The notes below the pieces were generated by a model. It was not told the origin of the DNA and searched no databases. It saw only the letters and a program-made list of their open reading frames with translations. A program made the translations under genes and the position numbers. From assembly GCA_023101885.1 (NCBI GenBank), contig JALPQD010000302.1:2011956-2075955 (forward strand): 64,000 bases of DNA. The letters run 5' to 3'. Source of the DNA: Typhlomys cinereus. Its lineage: Eukaryota; Chordata; Mammalia; Rodentia; Platacanthomyidae. Numbering within the stretch: position 1 is the stretch's first letter; the number at the start of each line of letters is the position of its first letter. Below are positions 46,510 to 59,692 of this stretch, piece by piece.

Positions 46510-47320
46510 AGTGGGTCCCTCTGATCTATTTCCTCCATATTGTTGGCTGATTTCAAAGCTTACTTTTAAGCACACTAAGAAAGTATATGCTTAAATAATT
46601 TCTGTCTCCTAGAATCAGTCCTTTTTCCAAAAAATATCTGTGGATTGTTTCTGAATGAATTCTTTGTATTAGGCATGCTGTTTTGAGTTATCATTTTTTC
46701 TAGGCTTTTTTCTTAATACAAGAATATCATCTTTATGCTATGTCTGTGAGTGTATTTATAAATATTACTATGTGCATCCATTATATCTATTTTAAGTTCA
46801 GTATGAAGTCATTATGGGGGTGATATTGATTGTACTTCTTTACTCTTAATTGATAATTCTCAGTTCCTCCGCTGGCTTATCTGTAACCTCTCACTTCAAT
46901 AGGGAAAAGCCTGGTACCCACTATCTGCTTCCCCCTTACTTAATTGCTCAGTGTCATTCATCCATATCCCCACAGGAATCAACTGTATCATTGAGACCAG
47001 AATACTTACAGCCAACATTTTACATATACACACACATATTTTATATATATAAATAATTATGCAGCTTCTAATCAAAACTGAAGTCAACACCATTTTGCTC
47101 ACATTTTTCAATGAGATCATTCTAAGTATTTTTTATACAGTTAGATTCTCTTTTTGCAGACCACAGGCCTCCTTGGAGCCCCTAAAACTCCTAAGTGATT
47201 TTCAAATGTTTTCACATATTACAGCTTACTCTTTACACTCTAAATTCCTTTGGACTTTGAGAAAGGCATAATGACAGATATCTGCCATCAGAATATTATG
47301 TAGAATAATTTTTCTTCACA
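46510..47320. other. Unassigned sequence
   Basis: Nothing recognised apart from short AT runs near 47,030-47,055. Confidence 0.45.
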
Positions 47321-47619
47321 TAAATTCTAAGTCATGTATTTAATTTTCCCTTGTCTTCTCTTGATGAAACCCACTCACCTTTATGCTGTCTCTGTAGATT
47401 TGTCTTTCTCAGAATGTCATGAAATTTGGAATCATATGATGTATAGCTTTTCTTCAGGCTATTTTCTTACATTTACCATTATTTATTTTGGGTTCATCCT
47501 AGTGTGGTTGAAGTAGTTTTTTTTATTGATAAATAATATTTAATTGTATGCAATCATTTAATTTCAACTAATTGAAGAAAAACTAGTTGCTTCCAGTGTT
47601 GGCAATGATTGCTATTTTT

Positions 47620-47946
47620 AACATTTGTGTGTGGAGTGTGTATATACATGTGCTCACAGATTTGTGGTTGCATGCATGTGTGCAGGTGCACAGTCATGTT
47701 CATGTATGTATATGTGGAGGTTCAAAGTTGACACTGGGTGTCTTCAATCATTCTCTGCTTCTTTTAAGGCAGAGCATCTCAACTAAAACTAGATTAACTG
47801 GGAATTCCTTGACTTTGCTTCCTGAATGATGAAGTTACTGGAAGCTGCCAAGGTAGCCCGGCTTTTGTGTGGATTCTGGGGACTGAACTCTAGTCCTGAG
47901 GTTTAAAAAATAAGCACTCTATCCACTGAGCCATCTTCACAACCCC
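47620..47946 (-). repeat. ID-B1/B4-like SINE inserted in an old L1
   Basis: On the minus strand the head reads 'ggttgtgaagatggctcag' with 'tggatagagtgcttatttt', a body follows, and a TG/CA-rich end lies at 47,625-47,715 on the plus strand. Confidence 0.68.
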
Positions 47947-47977
47947 AGTCTTGGAAACTATTAATGAAACTGCTGTG

Positions 47978-47978
<1 letters not shown>

Positions 47979-48030
<52 letters not shown>
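47979..48030. repeat. (CA)n microsatellite
   Basis: About 26 uninterrupted units within the ancient L1 relic, at a spot where L1 relics normally have unique sequence. Confidence 0.97.
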
Positions 48031-48032
<2 letters not shown>

Positions 48033-48344
48033 TTTCAAATTTAAATACCTGCTAGTGGGACTCATGCATATCTCAAAAATCAGGCAAGCTTTGTAGTCAA
48101 CTGCCAAGTTGTTTTCAAAAATTGCTGTATCTTGATGCTTTCGAACTTGCATCCAGCAGTAATGAATGCCATATTGTAGCCTTTAATCTTTCCAATAGTA
48201 CAGTGCCATTTTAATGGGTTATCTACATACTAATAACCTATAATAGGAGCATCTTTTCATATGTTTGTTTTCCATGCCCGAATCTTTTACCCACCCATTC
48301 AGGGGGTTATATTTCTCTGTTGTAGCAGAGAGTTTTTAATGTTA

Positions 48345-48545
48345 TAGTATGTTATTTATTTACTTATTTATAAGAGAGAGAGAGAAAGAGAGAGAGAGAG
48401 AATTGTGATCCTTAGTATGCAGGTAGACATCTAAGCACAACTTTTGGAAGCTGGTTCTTTTTCTTCTGTCTTGTGAGCATTTGGCGACCATAAGCCTTAC
48501 CATTTCCCAGGCCCCTAGGATGAAGGGTTTTCATCTGAGAGGAAT
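48345..48545 (-). repeat. tRNA-type SINE remnant with (GA)n
   Basis: A (GA)n run (48,373-48,402) preceded by 'tttatttacttatttataag' (tail side) and followed by 'cttttggaagctggttc'. The layout suits an antisense tRNA-derived SINE. The head is poorly preserved. Confidence 0.4.
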
Positions 48546-48869
48546 TTTATAAGTATTTTTTCTTCAAGTGTTTATCTTATTTTTGTTCTTTCAATAGTAT
48601 ATTGTATAGTAAGCAAATGTTTAATTTTAAGGAAACCAAATTTATGAACTACACCATTATTTATTATTCTTTTTCAAAACCAATATTAGTTTAGGTTACT
48701 CCTATGAATGATTTGAGATTTCTGTTTTGATTCATCCTTCTGCCTATGGAGTTCCTACTCTCTTTTGCACACTGACTTGCCTTTGCTACTTTGTCTAAAA
48801 TCAGTTATTTTTATTTGGCTGCTTCTAGGATTTCTATCTGTTTTCTTGATATATTTGTCTTTTTTTCAA

Positions 48870-51800
48870 ATGCCACACTGATATGATGATTATGCTTTGG
48901 AAAGGTATATAAAGTACATAAGGCAGCATAGAAAGACAGAGCAAATTGTAGAGACCTGGGAAGATAAAGGAGGCCCTCACCCCAGGATCTGATTGATACT
49001 TCTTTCTTGCCAGGTGTTAAACAAGAATTCCAGCATGAAGTGGTCCGGCAGGGGTGTGAGAAAGATAAAAGAATCAGAATGTAATAGATTATAAAGTTGT
49101 CAAAGTACAAAATTTGTTAATAAAAATAAAATTTTTATAAAAATGATTTCCAGCCTAATGATCACACTTTCACTGAAAGTTTCCAATATAGAGACAATAG
49201 TCCCTTCATAAGTAGATGTCTTGTGCTAGAATAACAGTGACCTAGGTTTAGGGTCTTAATGAATTTGACCTCTGTTAGGCCACATTCCTTTTCCTGGATA
49301 TCTCTTGAGACTGGCAAGCAAGACTATAAACTGTGCTTATGGTAAAGGCATTTTACGTTTCTGCACACCTGTGACCTGCAGCTGATCCTCATCAACTGTC
49401 ATTCTGTCAGGTGCTCTTCAGGAACCACCTGTGACCTCATTTAAATTCTTTCACACTCCTTTAAACATAAGAGCTTCAAAGTTGTATATGATACTGTGTA
49501 GATAAAGTTTAGCACTCCTCACACTTGTGCCTGGGGAGGTCTCCACTTTTTCCAAGCAATTCCTTCTTTCTTTTTATCCTTGTGATTGAAATCTATATGA
49601 AATCCATTTAAACTTTAAACAAACTCAGCTTTATTTCACACTGACTTTCTCTGAAACAGCTTTCTGTATTGAAGCTAAAGATTTTTGCTCACCCGAATCG
49701 GGACCCCTAAAATTTTAAGGAAAATGACAACAGATAGCTGTGTCCCAGTTGCTACCAACAGAAGTCTTGAAATATGTGGATCTCTGTTCTCCTATCACCA
49801 AGTCCTTGATTTCATTGCCGTTTTCTCCTCCTCCTCTTGTGCTTCTTCCTCCTTCTCCTCTAACTCCTTTTCTTCCTCATATTTCTCGTCTACCTCCTTC
49901 CCCTCCTCTTCCTCCTGTTCTTTCTCTTCTATTCCTTCTTTTTCAGTATTAAGTTTAGCTTCTGAGAATTTTTCCCTTGCATGTAAACTGTAGAATCAAT
50001 CTGTCATTATCATGCAAAAGACATCTTAGAGATTTTCATTCAGATTGACTGACTACAGATAAAGTTGGAAAGAATTAATGCCGTCTCTTCTGTACAGAGA
50101 ATATCTCTATATTAATCTACAGATTCTTTGATATCTCACATCAAAATTCATATTTCTCTACCAGTAAAGGATTATATTCTTATTGTTATCATAAGTGGTA
50201 AAATTTATAGTTTCTAATTCTAGTCATTCACTGATGACATAAAAAAAAGTAATCAGTACCTTGACATAAGTCTTACTAAGTCCAGGAACATTAGTTAAAT
50301 TTTTTCCTGCAGTAAAAAATAGCTCATTTATTCCTTTCCAATCTGATCTTTTCTATTTTCTCATCTTGTTATACTAATTAGTATTTCTAATACAATGCAA
50401 TATAATGACATTAGAAGGTGAGAACCTTCCTTAGTTCCCATCTTAAAAATATAGTGCCCACCATTGAGAATGATGAGAATTCTAGATTTTGCAGAGGTTC
50501 TTCAAGGATAGATTATATCTAAACAGATGCCTTATAAAAAAACAAAAGGCTAAGATCATCCTCGAAAGTGAACAAACGTGATAAAGGCAGGGGTGTATGA
50601 ACGAGAGCTCTGATAGACAGGTTCATAAATAGGAAATTAAAGACCTATTTGATCTTTAAAATAAACATAATATATAAATCTATAAAATCTTTTGGAAAAA
50701 CTTGGCTCTTAGGTTATTAACACCAAATTGCAAGGTGACTAGAAGTGCAACATGGTAGAAGAAATTGGCCATCTCTAAGAACAGGGGCAAAACAGTCCAG
50801 AGAGTGAAAGCCTTGAAATTCTGTTCAAAGTCAGGGTACTAAGGAGAAGATTTCCCCTATGACTTACTGTCGAAAATATTCTGGCTGGTTGATGTGATAG
50901 CATTAAACTAGCTTATATCCTTACGCCCGCCCCAATCTCATATCACCAAGACCATATTTGATTATAAACTAGCTCCCAAGGAATCCTGCCTATAGAACAA
51001 GAAAACACCTTTCTGCACTTGGCTCAATATTTACTTCAAAGGAGAAGAAAAAGAGTATTACCAATTGATTTTATTAGTATAATATCTAATCTGAATATGT
51101 CTGTAAGAGATGGAGATGGCTTTGAATGCAAAGAAATGGTGATTCTACATTCCAAAAGACTAAGAACATTTTATAAATATAAACTCAAGTTATTCTTTGA
51201 TGTTTTGATAGTGTCTTCAAAACCAGACAAGGATGAAAAATTTTCAGGCAACAGAATGAGATATGTTCAGGAATGCTTGCATTTGGAAACTAGTTGGAGA
51301 ATTTTTTAAGTTAGGAATAAATACTGAGAGATAAGGAAACTTAAAAGGTAGGATAACAGCCTTGCTGGTGAAGCAATGAACTATTAACTTCCAAAGTGGT
51401 TAATGCCATGACAATAACCTATAATATCAGTTTTATACAACAATCATGCATATTAGAAAATTATGGATTATTGGGACCAATGTGTCATCTACTATTATGA
51501 TTCCTCCTGATTGAAAATGAATATGGCAACAAAACAATGAATGGACCTGATCAGAGAAAGGCTGGAAATGAATTTTTGCAATGCCAAGACACAAGTTAGG
51601 CAGGCAGGCATCTGAATAAAACTCAGGTTGACAAGTATGATCTTGAGAGAATTTTAGCAGACAAGGAAAGCAATAATTGGAGTGTATTTCTTTTAATCAA
51701 TAAAAACTCAGTCAACTTCCCTTTAGTATTCCTTGGAGGCGAAAGCAATCAGTGCTGCAAAGATAACTAAGGATGGACAACATTTTATATGCTGAATCTG

Positions 51801-53680
51801 TATATTTCTCCAACTGTTACAGTTGCTTAAATATTTCTTTGCTGCCACACTTCTGTTTTTCTCTACTCTCTTACCTGCTAAATAACACACCTCACATCTA
51901 TCTTATCCAAGAAAGTACATATTGACCTCAAGACTGAGAAATTCTTAAAAGCAGACAGACTATATGAAGAATGATATCACAGGAGTGTTTTCTTCAATGC
52001 TTTCACAGCTAGTTTTATCTGTGCATCTTCCTTAATCAATCACTGGCCTAGATGGGAAGGGATTTATAGTTCTCTGAAGCTTATGGGAAAATTCTCCCAA
52101 GCTACCTGAGTGAGCATGAAATGCTCAGGATTGAACAAAACAACCAAATCCAGCAAAATAGCTTGGTGATTTGTGTCTAGTTCCATAAGCTCTCTGCATA
52201 AGAAGCTTTTTGTATGTTTTTTGCATAAGTAGTTTGGACTTGATGTTCAGTTGATGATCTTCCAACTTCTCTATTACATATTTTATAAACCTTGATCTTC
52301 CATGGAAACTTAAATAATCTCCTTTTCCTTTGTATTTATTTCATTTATTTTGATCCATTTCTAGTTAAAATAAGGTACTTGCCTTTTTGGCATTAGATTC
52401 AATAAGATCCAGACTTTGCTTACTAATGGGACTAGAAACCAAAAAATTCAGGGAGGATTGGAAATCTCATAAGATGCTCAGATTAATGGCAAAGAATGTT
52501 GTGGTTACCCACAATCAGGAAATGTTACGGATGAATAACCATGAAGGACAAGACTTACAGGATTTAGAATCCCTACTATTCTAAAAAGAATCCCATCAAA
52601 AATGTTATACCAACAAATGGAAACATGTTGTATTTGTATTAAATGTAGAATTTTATAGCTATTACATGTTTCAGAAGCAATAATAAAAGTTATCAGTATT
52701 GACATGGAACAAATCAAGTTTTGATGTGAATGAAATAACAGACATTTGAAGGAGATGTTTGGGCTTATATTTTTCTTCTTCCTTTGCTTTCTTTATATAT
52801 AATATGTTTATTAGATATTTTCCATGTAGCAGACAATGTGATAGTTACTTGAGACAGAAAGATAATTAAGATTTTAAGTTATAAATAATGACATTCTGAA
52901 GACCTAGAAGAACATTATAATTCATTCCAGAGACAGTGGGAAGTATTGGAAGTCTTCAGGGTCACATCAATGTCATTTACAATGGTCAATGTAGTCAAAT
53001 TGTTGAGTAGAGAAGGCAAGTGGAGCAGTAGTTGAAAGTCACAGATATCGAGTTAGATTTTGAGTTGGCAAGCCAAGGTGAGGTGGGAAATAACAGTCTG
53101 TACAGGTGTAGTCAAATAGCAACCTTGCTAGAATCAGCAAGAGTTGATGATGGATATCAGCGAAAGCAAAAGAAGCTTGTCAGGCTTGACATTCAATTTC
53201 ATCTTAAGCACACAGATTGTTGTTGCTCTTACTGAGCTAAAGACACAGACAGAAGAGTAGAATGTGATAAGATGAAAACAAAAATTCTATTTTAGAAATG
53301 ATAAATCTTTGGAGTTCTCTCACTTCTGAGTGGAAATGCCAAGGAGGTATTTTGAGGCAAAAAAAATACAAAATCTGAAAGAGAACCCTAGGCTAATGGA
53401 ATTGATTGGTTAATAACAAACCCTTAGTCAAAAAGGCCAGTAAATGATTATTTAGAACTTACTATGTACTGAGGTTTTATGCATGTGAATTCCAAATATT
53501 TATGTGACAATTTATACTTTTGTTATTTCTTATTCCTGTGCTATAGGTGAGCAAATAAAGGTACAAGGAGACAAGACTGAGAGAAGAGCAGAGTTAAGAT
53601 TGAACCTAGGCAACCTGGCCTTGGAATCCATGCTTGTAACTACAACATAACCACCAAGAAAGAATGACATGTGATCAGAG
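48870..53680. other. Long unassigned stretch, no supported gene
   Basis: About 4.8 kb with no recognised gene or repeat apart from the pyrimidine tract at 49,824-49,944. Open frames such as 51,019-51,309 (96 codons) and 52,387-52,584 have no known domain. Confidence 0.45.
49824..49944. repeat. Pyrimidine-rich (TCC/TTC) tract
   Basis: About 120 bp nearly free of purines on the plus strand, built from TCC, TTC and CTC steps with few breaks. Such mirror-like homopyrimidine runs can adopt triplex (H-DNA) forms. The encoded serine-rich frame is a by-product. Confidence 0.9.

Positions 53681-53681
<1 letters not shown>

Positions 53682-53720
<39 letters not shown>
53682..53720. repeat. (CA)n microsatellite
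   Basis: About 19 uninterrupted units. No SINE body recognised beside it. Confidence 0.97.
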
Positions 53721-53724
<4 letters not shown>

Positions 53725-55090
53725 TCTAGATGCGGCTTCACAAAGGACCTGGGGAAAAGTAGTATTTCAGAAATAAAAGGAAAGCATGCAAAAGAGACTG
53801 AAACAATGAACGAGGAAGAATCAGAGGACATAATGTCCATATTATCATGACACTAAAGGGGAAACATTTTCTAAGTCATAAGGAGCACTCAGTGTACAGT
53901 GAAATTCTGTACAGAAGAACATGGTCCTGAAAATGTGTTTTATCGATTTCCTAAGTTCAAAGCCCAACTTTGAAAAGTCTCAAATGTCATGCTGAAGGGT
54001 TAGAACCTTCTTCTGTGGTTTAGAGATTATCTGTCTGACTTTCCTATATAAGATCCCTTGGATTCATTTTAGATATAAAGATACCTGTTTCTCTAGGTCC
54101 AAAGATGCAAAAACTCTTGGGTGAAAGGGAGGTTCTACACAACACTCGAGCTCTGTAGAAAGTTTTGATGTCCATTTAACACTCACAATTAGCATATTGG
54201 TCACTGGTTATCACATGGGTAAGGGCAAGGACGTTGTCATATCATATTTCAGAAAGATTTAATCAATTAAATATTAGACACAGTATGAGGAAGGAACAGA
54301 GACAAAACAATAGCAAAGAAATGTAGACAACTCAATATTGATAATTTCCTAACCCTAAGTTGAGAATGAATGTTACTATTTGGGTTTCTCATGAGTTTCC
54401 TTTTCTGAGAAAGAATGTACTATGTATACATTGCCTATGATACTATTGTATTTGCAAAATAAAAAATTTTTTAATGATGAGATAAAAATGGCTTAGTTTG
54501 ATAGTAGTGAAGTTCAGTAATTTTAGCAAGTCTAGGATATCATTGGAACTATGTTGTTTAGTCAGAAGTATGTATTCTATTACATAGAAAACATACTTTA
54601 ACACATTGTTAATTTGAAAAGCATTAAGGGAAGGAGTCAATAGAAGGTGTTCGGATTGTTTATTTAGTTAGTTATTTTCTTCAAAGAATCATGGAGAATA
54701 GACTGGGAAATGCAGTTTCCTTTTTCCTATTCTGATTTTAAAGAAGGCTTAATTGAGCACAGCTGTGATATAGCCTAGACTTCAAATAGGAAATGGCTAC
54801 TGTGATAATACTACATCTCCACTGCACTTAAACATCATGGAGGAAATACCAGCAACACCTCCTGAGATTAACTGTGAAGGACAAAATTTTATTCTCCAAA
54901 CTATTTCTGGAGCTCTTGTTTCCACAAAGAATCTGAAGAAAAAAAAACAAAACAAAAACAAGGATCCCGTTTCTCTAAGCTTCCAGGATATAACAAAAAT
55001 AAAATAAAATGAGAAAGCACAAAACAATAAGAACTGACAGAAAAGCAGGAAAAAAGAGACAGTGTACAAAAGGAAAAAAAGGAGGTGGGG
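53725..55090. other. Unassigned AT-rich sequence
   Basis: No gene or named repeat. The 90-codon minus frame at 54,797-55,069 lies over an A-rich region and is not convincing. Confidence 0.45.
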
Positions 55091-55095
55091 ATTTC

Positions 55096-55390
55096 TGTAG
55101 AGATGACTCAGGGGTTAAGACTCTGCCTCAGAAGCAGAAAGATTTTCAGTTTGGACCCCAAGTCCCATGTAAAAAAGCCAGTTGAAAATGGAGGTGGCCT
55201 GCACTTCCAGTCCTGGTGGGCAGAGCCTGGGAAATCCCAGAGCAAAGCGAAAAGGAGGTAGAAACAATCCAGAGTGATTCCCGAAGTCACGGTCTTCTGC
55301 AATGAAACAATTCCCTCGATACACACCCCCCCACACACAAACACATACACACTAAATAAATAAATAAATAAATCGATAAATTTTAAAGAA
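55096..55390 (+). repeat. Composite tRNA-headed SINE
   Basis: The clearest plus-strand copy of the family: head 'gactcaggggttaagactc', 'tgcctcagaagcagaaag', then 'ccaagtcccatgtaaaaaag', 'ggcctgcacttccagtcc', 'cctgggaaatcccagagc', 'gtgattcccgaagtcacgg', a CA-rich segment (55,318-55,352) and an AAAT-repeat tail. Older than 34,869 (fewer CpGs) but complete. Confidence 0.88.
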
Positions 55391-55556
55391 GAAGAAAAAC
55401 AAAAAGGATGATGTTCCACGCAGAGCTTTTCTTTCCTGTGACTGCCAAGTGTAATTTCACAGTTTTTGATATACTAGCAATCTTCTGCCATCACTTCGTG
55501 ATGAAAGGTCCCATGTTTTCAAGCACTGTGCAGCATCAACAAATACAAAAATGAAG

Positions 55557-55742
55557 GCAGCCTATGCCCAATGCCCTCTTGGCCTTGTGTCACATATTGT
55601 GTAAGACCTATGCCACAAGCCTTCTCAGCCTGTGCCATACTTTCTCTCAGTCTGTGCCACACTCTCTTTCTCAGCCTGTGCCCCATAATTTCTCAGCCTG
55701 CATCACATCCTGTCAGCCTGCACATACACTCCCTCTCTCTTC
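55557..55742 (+). repeat. Degenerate minisatellite, unit about 21-25 bp
   Basis: Around eight imperfect copies of a unit centred on 'cagcctgtgccacactttct' (variants cagcctgtgccc, cagtctgtgcca, cagcctgcatca, acctatgccaca). The last four units are the most regular. Frames through it encode Cys/His/Leu-rich repeats that are not a known protein. Confidence 0.88.
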
Positions 55743-55749
55743 ACCACTT

Positions 55750-57425
55750 TATTCAGTACAAGGTTTGGATCATGATGCTGACAGTGACTTTCTTGTTTAT
55801 AACATAAGAAAACCTTGGCTTGAGGTCACTGGCCTACAGTATTCTTGGTACGTATTATTTATTGGGTTTGGTCAGACTCAAAGTGGGCTGAAAATAGGAA
55901 TGTCTATATTCTCTTTTTTTCAAACAGACTTCATCAACAAAGCAAAAGGAAATTGAAAGAAACATAAGGGTGTAATCTTAGAAAAAATTAACATACGTAA
56001 AAGTTTAAGACATTTTCATATGAAAATGAAAAAACATGGGAACTACATGAAATTGTCAGCAGGCAACTATTTTTGTGGCAATTTCATGTGATTACATAGA
56101 AAGTCAACCTAACACAAGAATTTTGGAGGATTGTGTACTTATTGTAATGTTAATAATATTCACAGGTAAAGAAGTTATTCAGTTACATTTAGGGACATCT
56201 TGCAAGAAAGACAAATTTTGCTTTATATTTTAATAAATAAGTATGGAGGAGGGGAAAGATGGAGAGATTCCATTAGGTGATATAATAGAAATTATGGCAT
56301 TATCACTCTGTATAACAAGCAACAACACACAGTATTTTTAATTTGTAAGGTTGACCCAGAGGGTCTAGGGCCTTTTATAACTTGCAAAAGAGTTTAAACT
56401 TCATTCTACAAATAACACCACAGGAAAAAATCCTAACCGGAGAAATACCAAGATGTGGTCTATGTTCTATAATGTTAACTTCAATCACCTCTAGCTGTTG
56501 TATTGGGCACCTACTGACAAAAGAAAAAGAATACTCCTTTAACAATTGTCATTCTTTACATCCATCAGAAAATTATTTTAATATTCTGACTTTGTTAAAG
56601 CAAAGTGCTTTTCCTGTCAACTGAAATTTGCCAAAAAGTAAAATTTGATAATGTCAGCTGTGTGAATGGTGCTTAGGAATTGTCTTTTCTGTACTGATTA
56701 TAAATACAGCAGGCATAGCTTTGAAAGCAGCCCAGGTGGGCAGCAATAAGAAGTGTAGCAATTACCTAAGCTGAGAAGCTTTTCTGACACTCTCACTTGA
56801 AAGCAAAGGATGATGGAGTCCTGGGAGAAGCATGTGGCAGATACGACACACATGCAAGCTCTGTGGGGCCAGAAGGGAGAGTAAGAGAAGAATCCACACA
56901 AAACTCTCAGTGGAAGCTAAGGAGGAATAAAGTTTAGAGAATTAAATTTTAGACATGTTAAACTTGAAAGAAGCACGATTACACAGGTAATCACCAGTAG
57001 GGGATCTTTCTAAAACTCAGGAGAGGAGAATGATATTCTCACAATGACTAAGAATATAAAAACAAAAAGACTGAGACAGAAGACAAAAAAATCTAGATAA
57101 GAAATGGAAATCAGCAGCAAAAATTTTATGATGCTTGCATGGAAAATCTGGAGAAAAATCAGATGGAAGTGATAGCATGTTTCCAAAAAGAAAGAAACAT
57201 TCCAGAAAGAATAAGCATCAAGATAGTTTCTATCATCTGAGAGTAAGTAGTCTGACTGAAGAGATATAAGATTAGCAGCTACCTATACAAAAACAATTTG
57301 AATGGTGTGGTGATGACAGAATTTGTTTCTAGTTGCAAAATAAAGAAAAGAACTGAAGATGAGACAGGATTTCATTCAGATTTTTTTTGTTGAAATCTCA
57401 AAAAAAAAAAAAATCTGACCAAAGA
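55750..57425. other. Unassigned sequence
   Basis: No gene or named repeat. An A13 run near 57,400 precedes the L1 fragment. Confidence 0.45.
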
Positions 57426-57430
57426 ATGAG

Positions 57431-57893
57431 AGACAAATTTGCAGAAGAGGGGGCAGTAAGACTGTAAGAGCACAAGTTAGGGCCGAAGCAATCATAATAG
57501 GAATTTGCATGACCTGCGCAATGACCAACACATTATTGACTCCTCAAAGTCTAGCATGGACTAAAGGCACTAGGATCCTTAGAAGCTAGGGATTAACAGC
57601 TACAACAGTGTTCCTATACTTAAGGGGAACACAAGAAAGAGTTCTAGGAAATACCACTGAGTCCTTACACCTCATCAGAGAGGAGGACCCAGAGGAAAGT
57701 CTGACATACACATTAAAGGATGCTCCAGGGATGGGGGAGGAGGCACTGGGAGATAGGGAGTGGGGGAAAGAAATGGGAAAGGGGGAGGGAACAAGGGGGT
57801 CCAGGGAGGGGTGGATGGAGGAAGGGGATCGGTGTACCTATTACGTTTGTATGAGTGGGCATAAATAAATAAATTATAAAAAAAAGAATAAAT
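57431..57893 (+). mobile_element. LINE-1 3'UTR copy, strongly 5'-truncated
   Basis: Last 460 bp of the same L1 family as at 16-25 kb: 'gcagaagagggggcagtaag' at the start, 'ggaatttgcatgacctgcgc', 'aaggggaacacaagaaagag', the polypurine tract (57,728-57,828), 'cctattacgtttgtatgagt' and an A-rich end. About 50 bp normally present after the first block are missing. Confidence 0.9.
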
Positions 57894-57899
57894 GTGAAA

Positions 57900-59635
57900 G
57901 GAAAATTTACTTCTGGCAAGAATTGGAAAGAAATGATGAAGGCAATTCAATATCAATAAGCAATTAGTACTGTTCTTTGGTAATGGTAAGCATAATACAT
58001 AAAAGAATAAGAGAAAAAGCTGCTGCCTTGATTTCAAAAGTTTAATGACAACCAAACACATTTGGCGGTGCTTAGCAACACACAATTAATTGCCAAATGT
58101 ACCATCTGCATTAAAGGTGTCAGGAATTTAGTGGCACAAGAACTTAACTCAGTTTCTTCAGCTGAACATTTTTTTTAGCTGTTTGTGATCAGGGTCAGAA
58201 ATTTGGAAATTGAGGAGCAAGGAAATCAAAACATTATTTTCCATAGAAATGGGAGGCATTAAGGACCAATGACCTGCTATAATTTGACCTTGGAGCTTTC
58301 TCCATAAGGCAGGAAAAATTATCTCTGCTGGTTTTCCATACATCATTTTGGGTTTGAGAATTAAACTAAGACCTAAAGAAGAAATCAGACAACCTTGGTG
58401 CCTAAGTTCTTTCTCCACGCATGGATTCCAGAACTCAAAAGAGCGGGCTAATATTTGAGTCTTTTAAAATTATTGCTGCCTGTCTGTTCATCCTCCCTCT
58501 TCTTGTACACCGCGGTCAGTGGAATTAATCGCCTGATTTAGGTTTTCCAGGCTGGAAATCTGTTCTATACCAGGTTTGTGAGCACATTTTTCTGCAGAGA
58601 GTAAATGGAACCAGTGTTCCTTCTGACATCCCAGAGGGGTGCTTTCTTCCTCTGAGATGGATCAACAGGAACCATCTTCTTTGCTGAGTGTCCCTGGAAC
58701 TAGCCCTCATTTGTGCCCAGACAACAATCTGACTCTGTATCTCCAAGCAAATGACTCCATACATTATCCCTGCCACGTGCCCAGCGCTGAATCATTCTGA
58801 GTTCACCTGGGATCTGATTAGGCACAATGATACATTCAGGAGAAGCACGCCAGAGACTTTCTGGCATCTATCATCCAAGGCTCGGCTGGGATAAGCGATG
58901 TCTCTAAATCTGAGTAGACCTTTAAAAAAGACCCTGGTTTTAACCCAGAGGGACATAAAACAAAACAAAAGGACATGAATATGAGAGGAAAGTTGTATAG
59001 AAGGGCAGCAGACAGCACAGAGAAGGAGACGATAATAAAAGATAGAGGGAAAATAGATTATAGATAGAGGGAGAATAGATTATACAAATGTATGAAATTG
59101 ATGAGATGATCTTTTTTCTTAGAAACTAATGAACAGGTGCATGGTCTTATTTTGAGCACACATATGCTTCTTATAAAACTCCCATCTCAAAACTGGTGTG
59201 ATGTAGCTTTCTGTCAGACACCAATGAAATAAAGATAATACGTTTTGAGAATTACAAAAACGTTTTTGACTTCAAGGATTTAACTAGCATGTTCTGAGAT
59301 GCAGTGATGCATAAAAGACAAATATTGACTAGCAGGGTTCCTTAGATTGTTTTACACTCTGGTTTCTGCTCCAAATATTAGCAAAGAAAAAAATCAGAAT
59401 GTGGGAGAAGGTTTTAAATAATGGAACCACAGTAAAATCGTAGTCTTGGCAATGAGCACTGATATCCCCAACTGACTTGTATTTGACTGTGCCGAGTGAG
59501 TAATGCTTATGAATTAGTATAAATTATTTATTGAAATTCTCATGCTTCTCCTGTTTCTAACATTGTCAGAGAAAAATGGATCCCCACAGAACTCTTTTCT
59601 AAGCTGTATGTCAGGAACATTTCAAAAGGCTCAGG
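57900..59635. other. Unassigned sequence
   Basis: No gene supported. A segment at 58,400-58,900 is richer in GC and CpG than its surroundings and looks like unique DNA. A 20-bp imperfect duplication ('atagagggaaaatagattat') lies at 59,042-59,085. Confidence 0.4.
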
Positions 59636-59637
59636 AC

Positions 59638-59639
<2 letters not shown>

Positions 59640-59691
<52 letters not shown>
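59640..59691. repeat. (GT)n microsatellite
   Basis: About 26 perfect units, among the longest in the window, likely polymorphic. It encodes the artefactual Cys-Val frames seen here. Confidence 0.98.

Positions 59692-59692
<1 letters not shown>

Larger units (their letters stand above)
47330..48860 (-). mobile_element. Ancient LINE-1 ORF2 relic split by SINEs
   Basis: Antisense L1 ORF2 blocks occur in order on the plus strand: 'tagatttgtctttctcagaatg' region and 'ttggaatcatatgatgtatag' region (47,395-47,450), 'ctgccaagttgttttcaaa' (48,100), 'tagtacagtgccattttaatg' region (48,195), 'gagcatcttttcatatgtttg' region (48,248) and 'cagttatttttatttggctg' (48,803). Two SINE-like insertions interrupt it (47,620-47,946 and 48,345-48,545). 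Confidence 0.65.

Noticed and set aside
55564..55956. 130-codon open frame rich in Cys, His, Ser and Leu
   Set aside because: Its first half is the minisatellite and its second half has no domain. No splice or start support.
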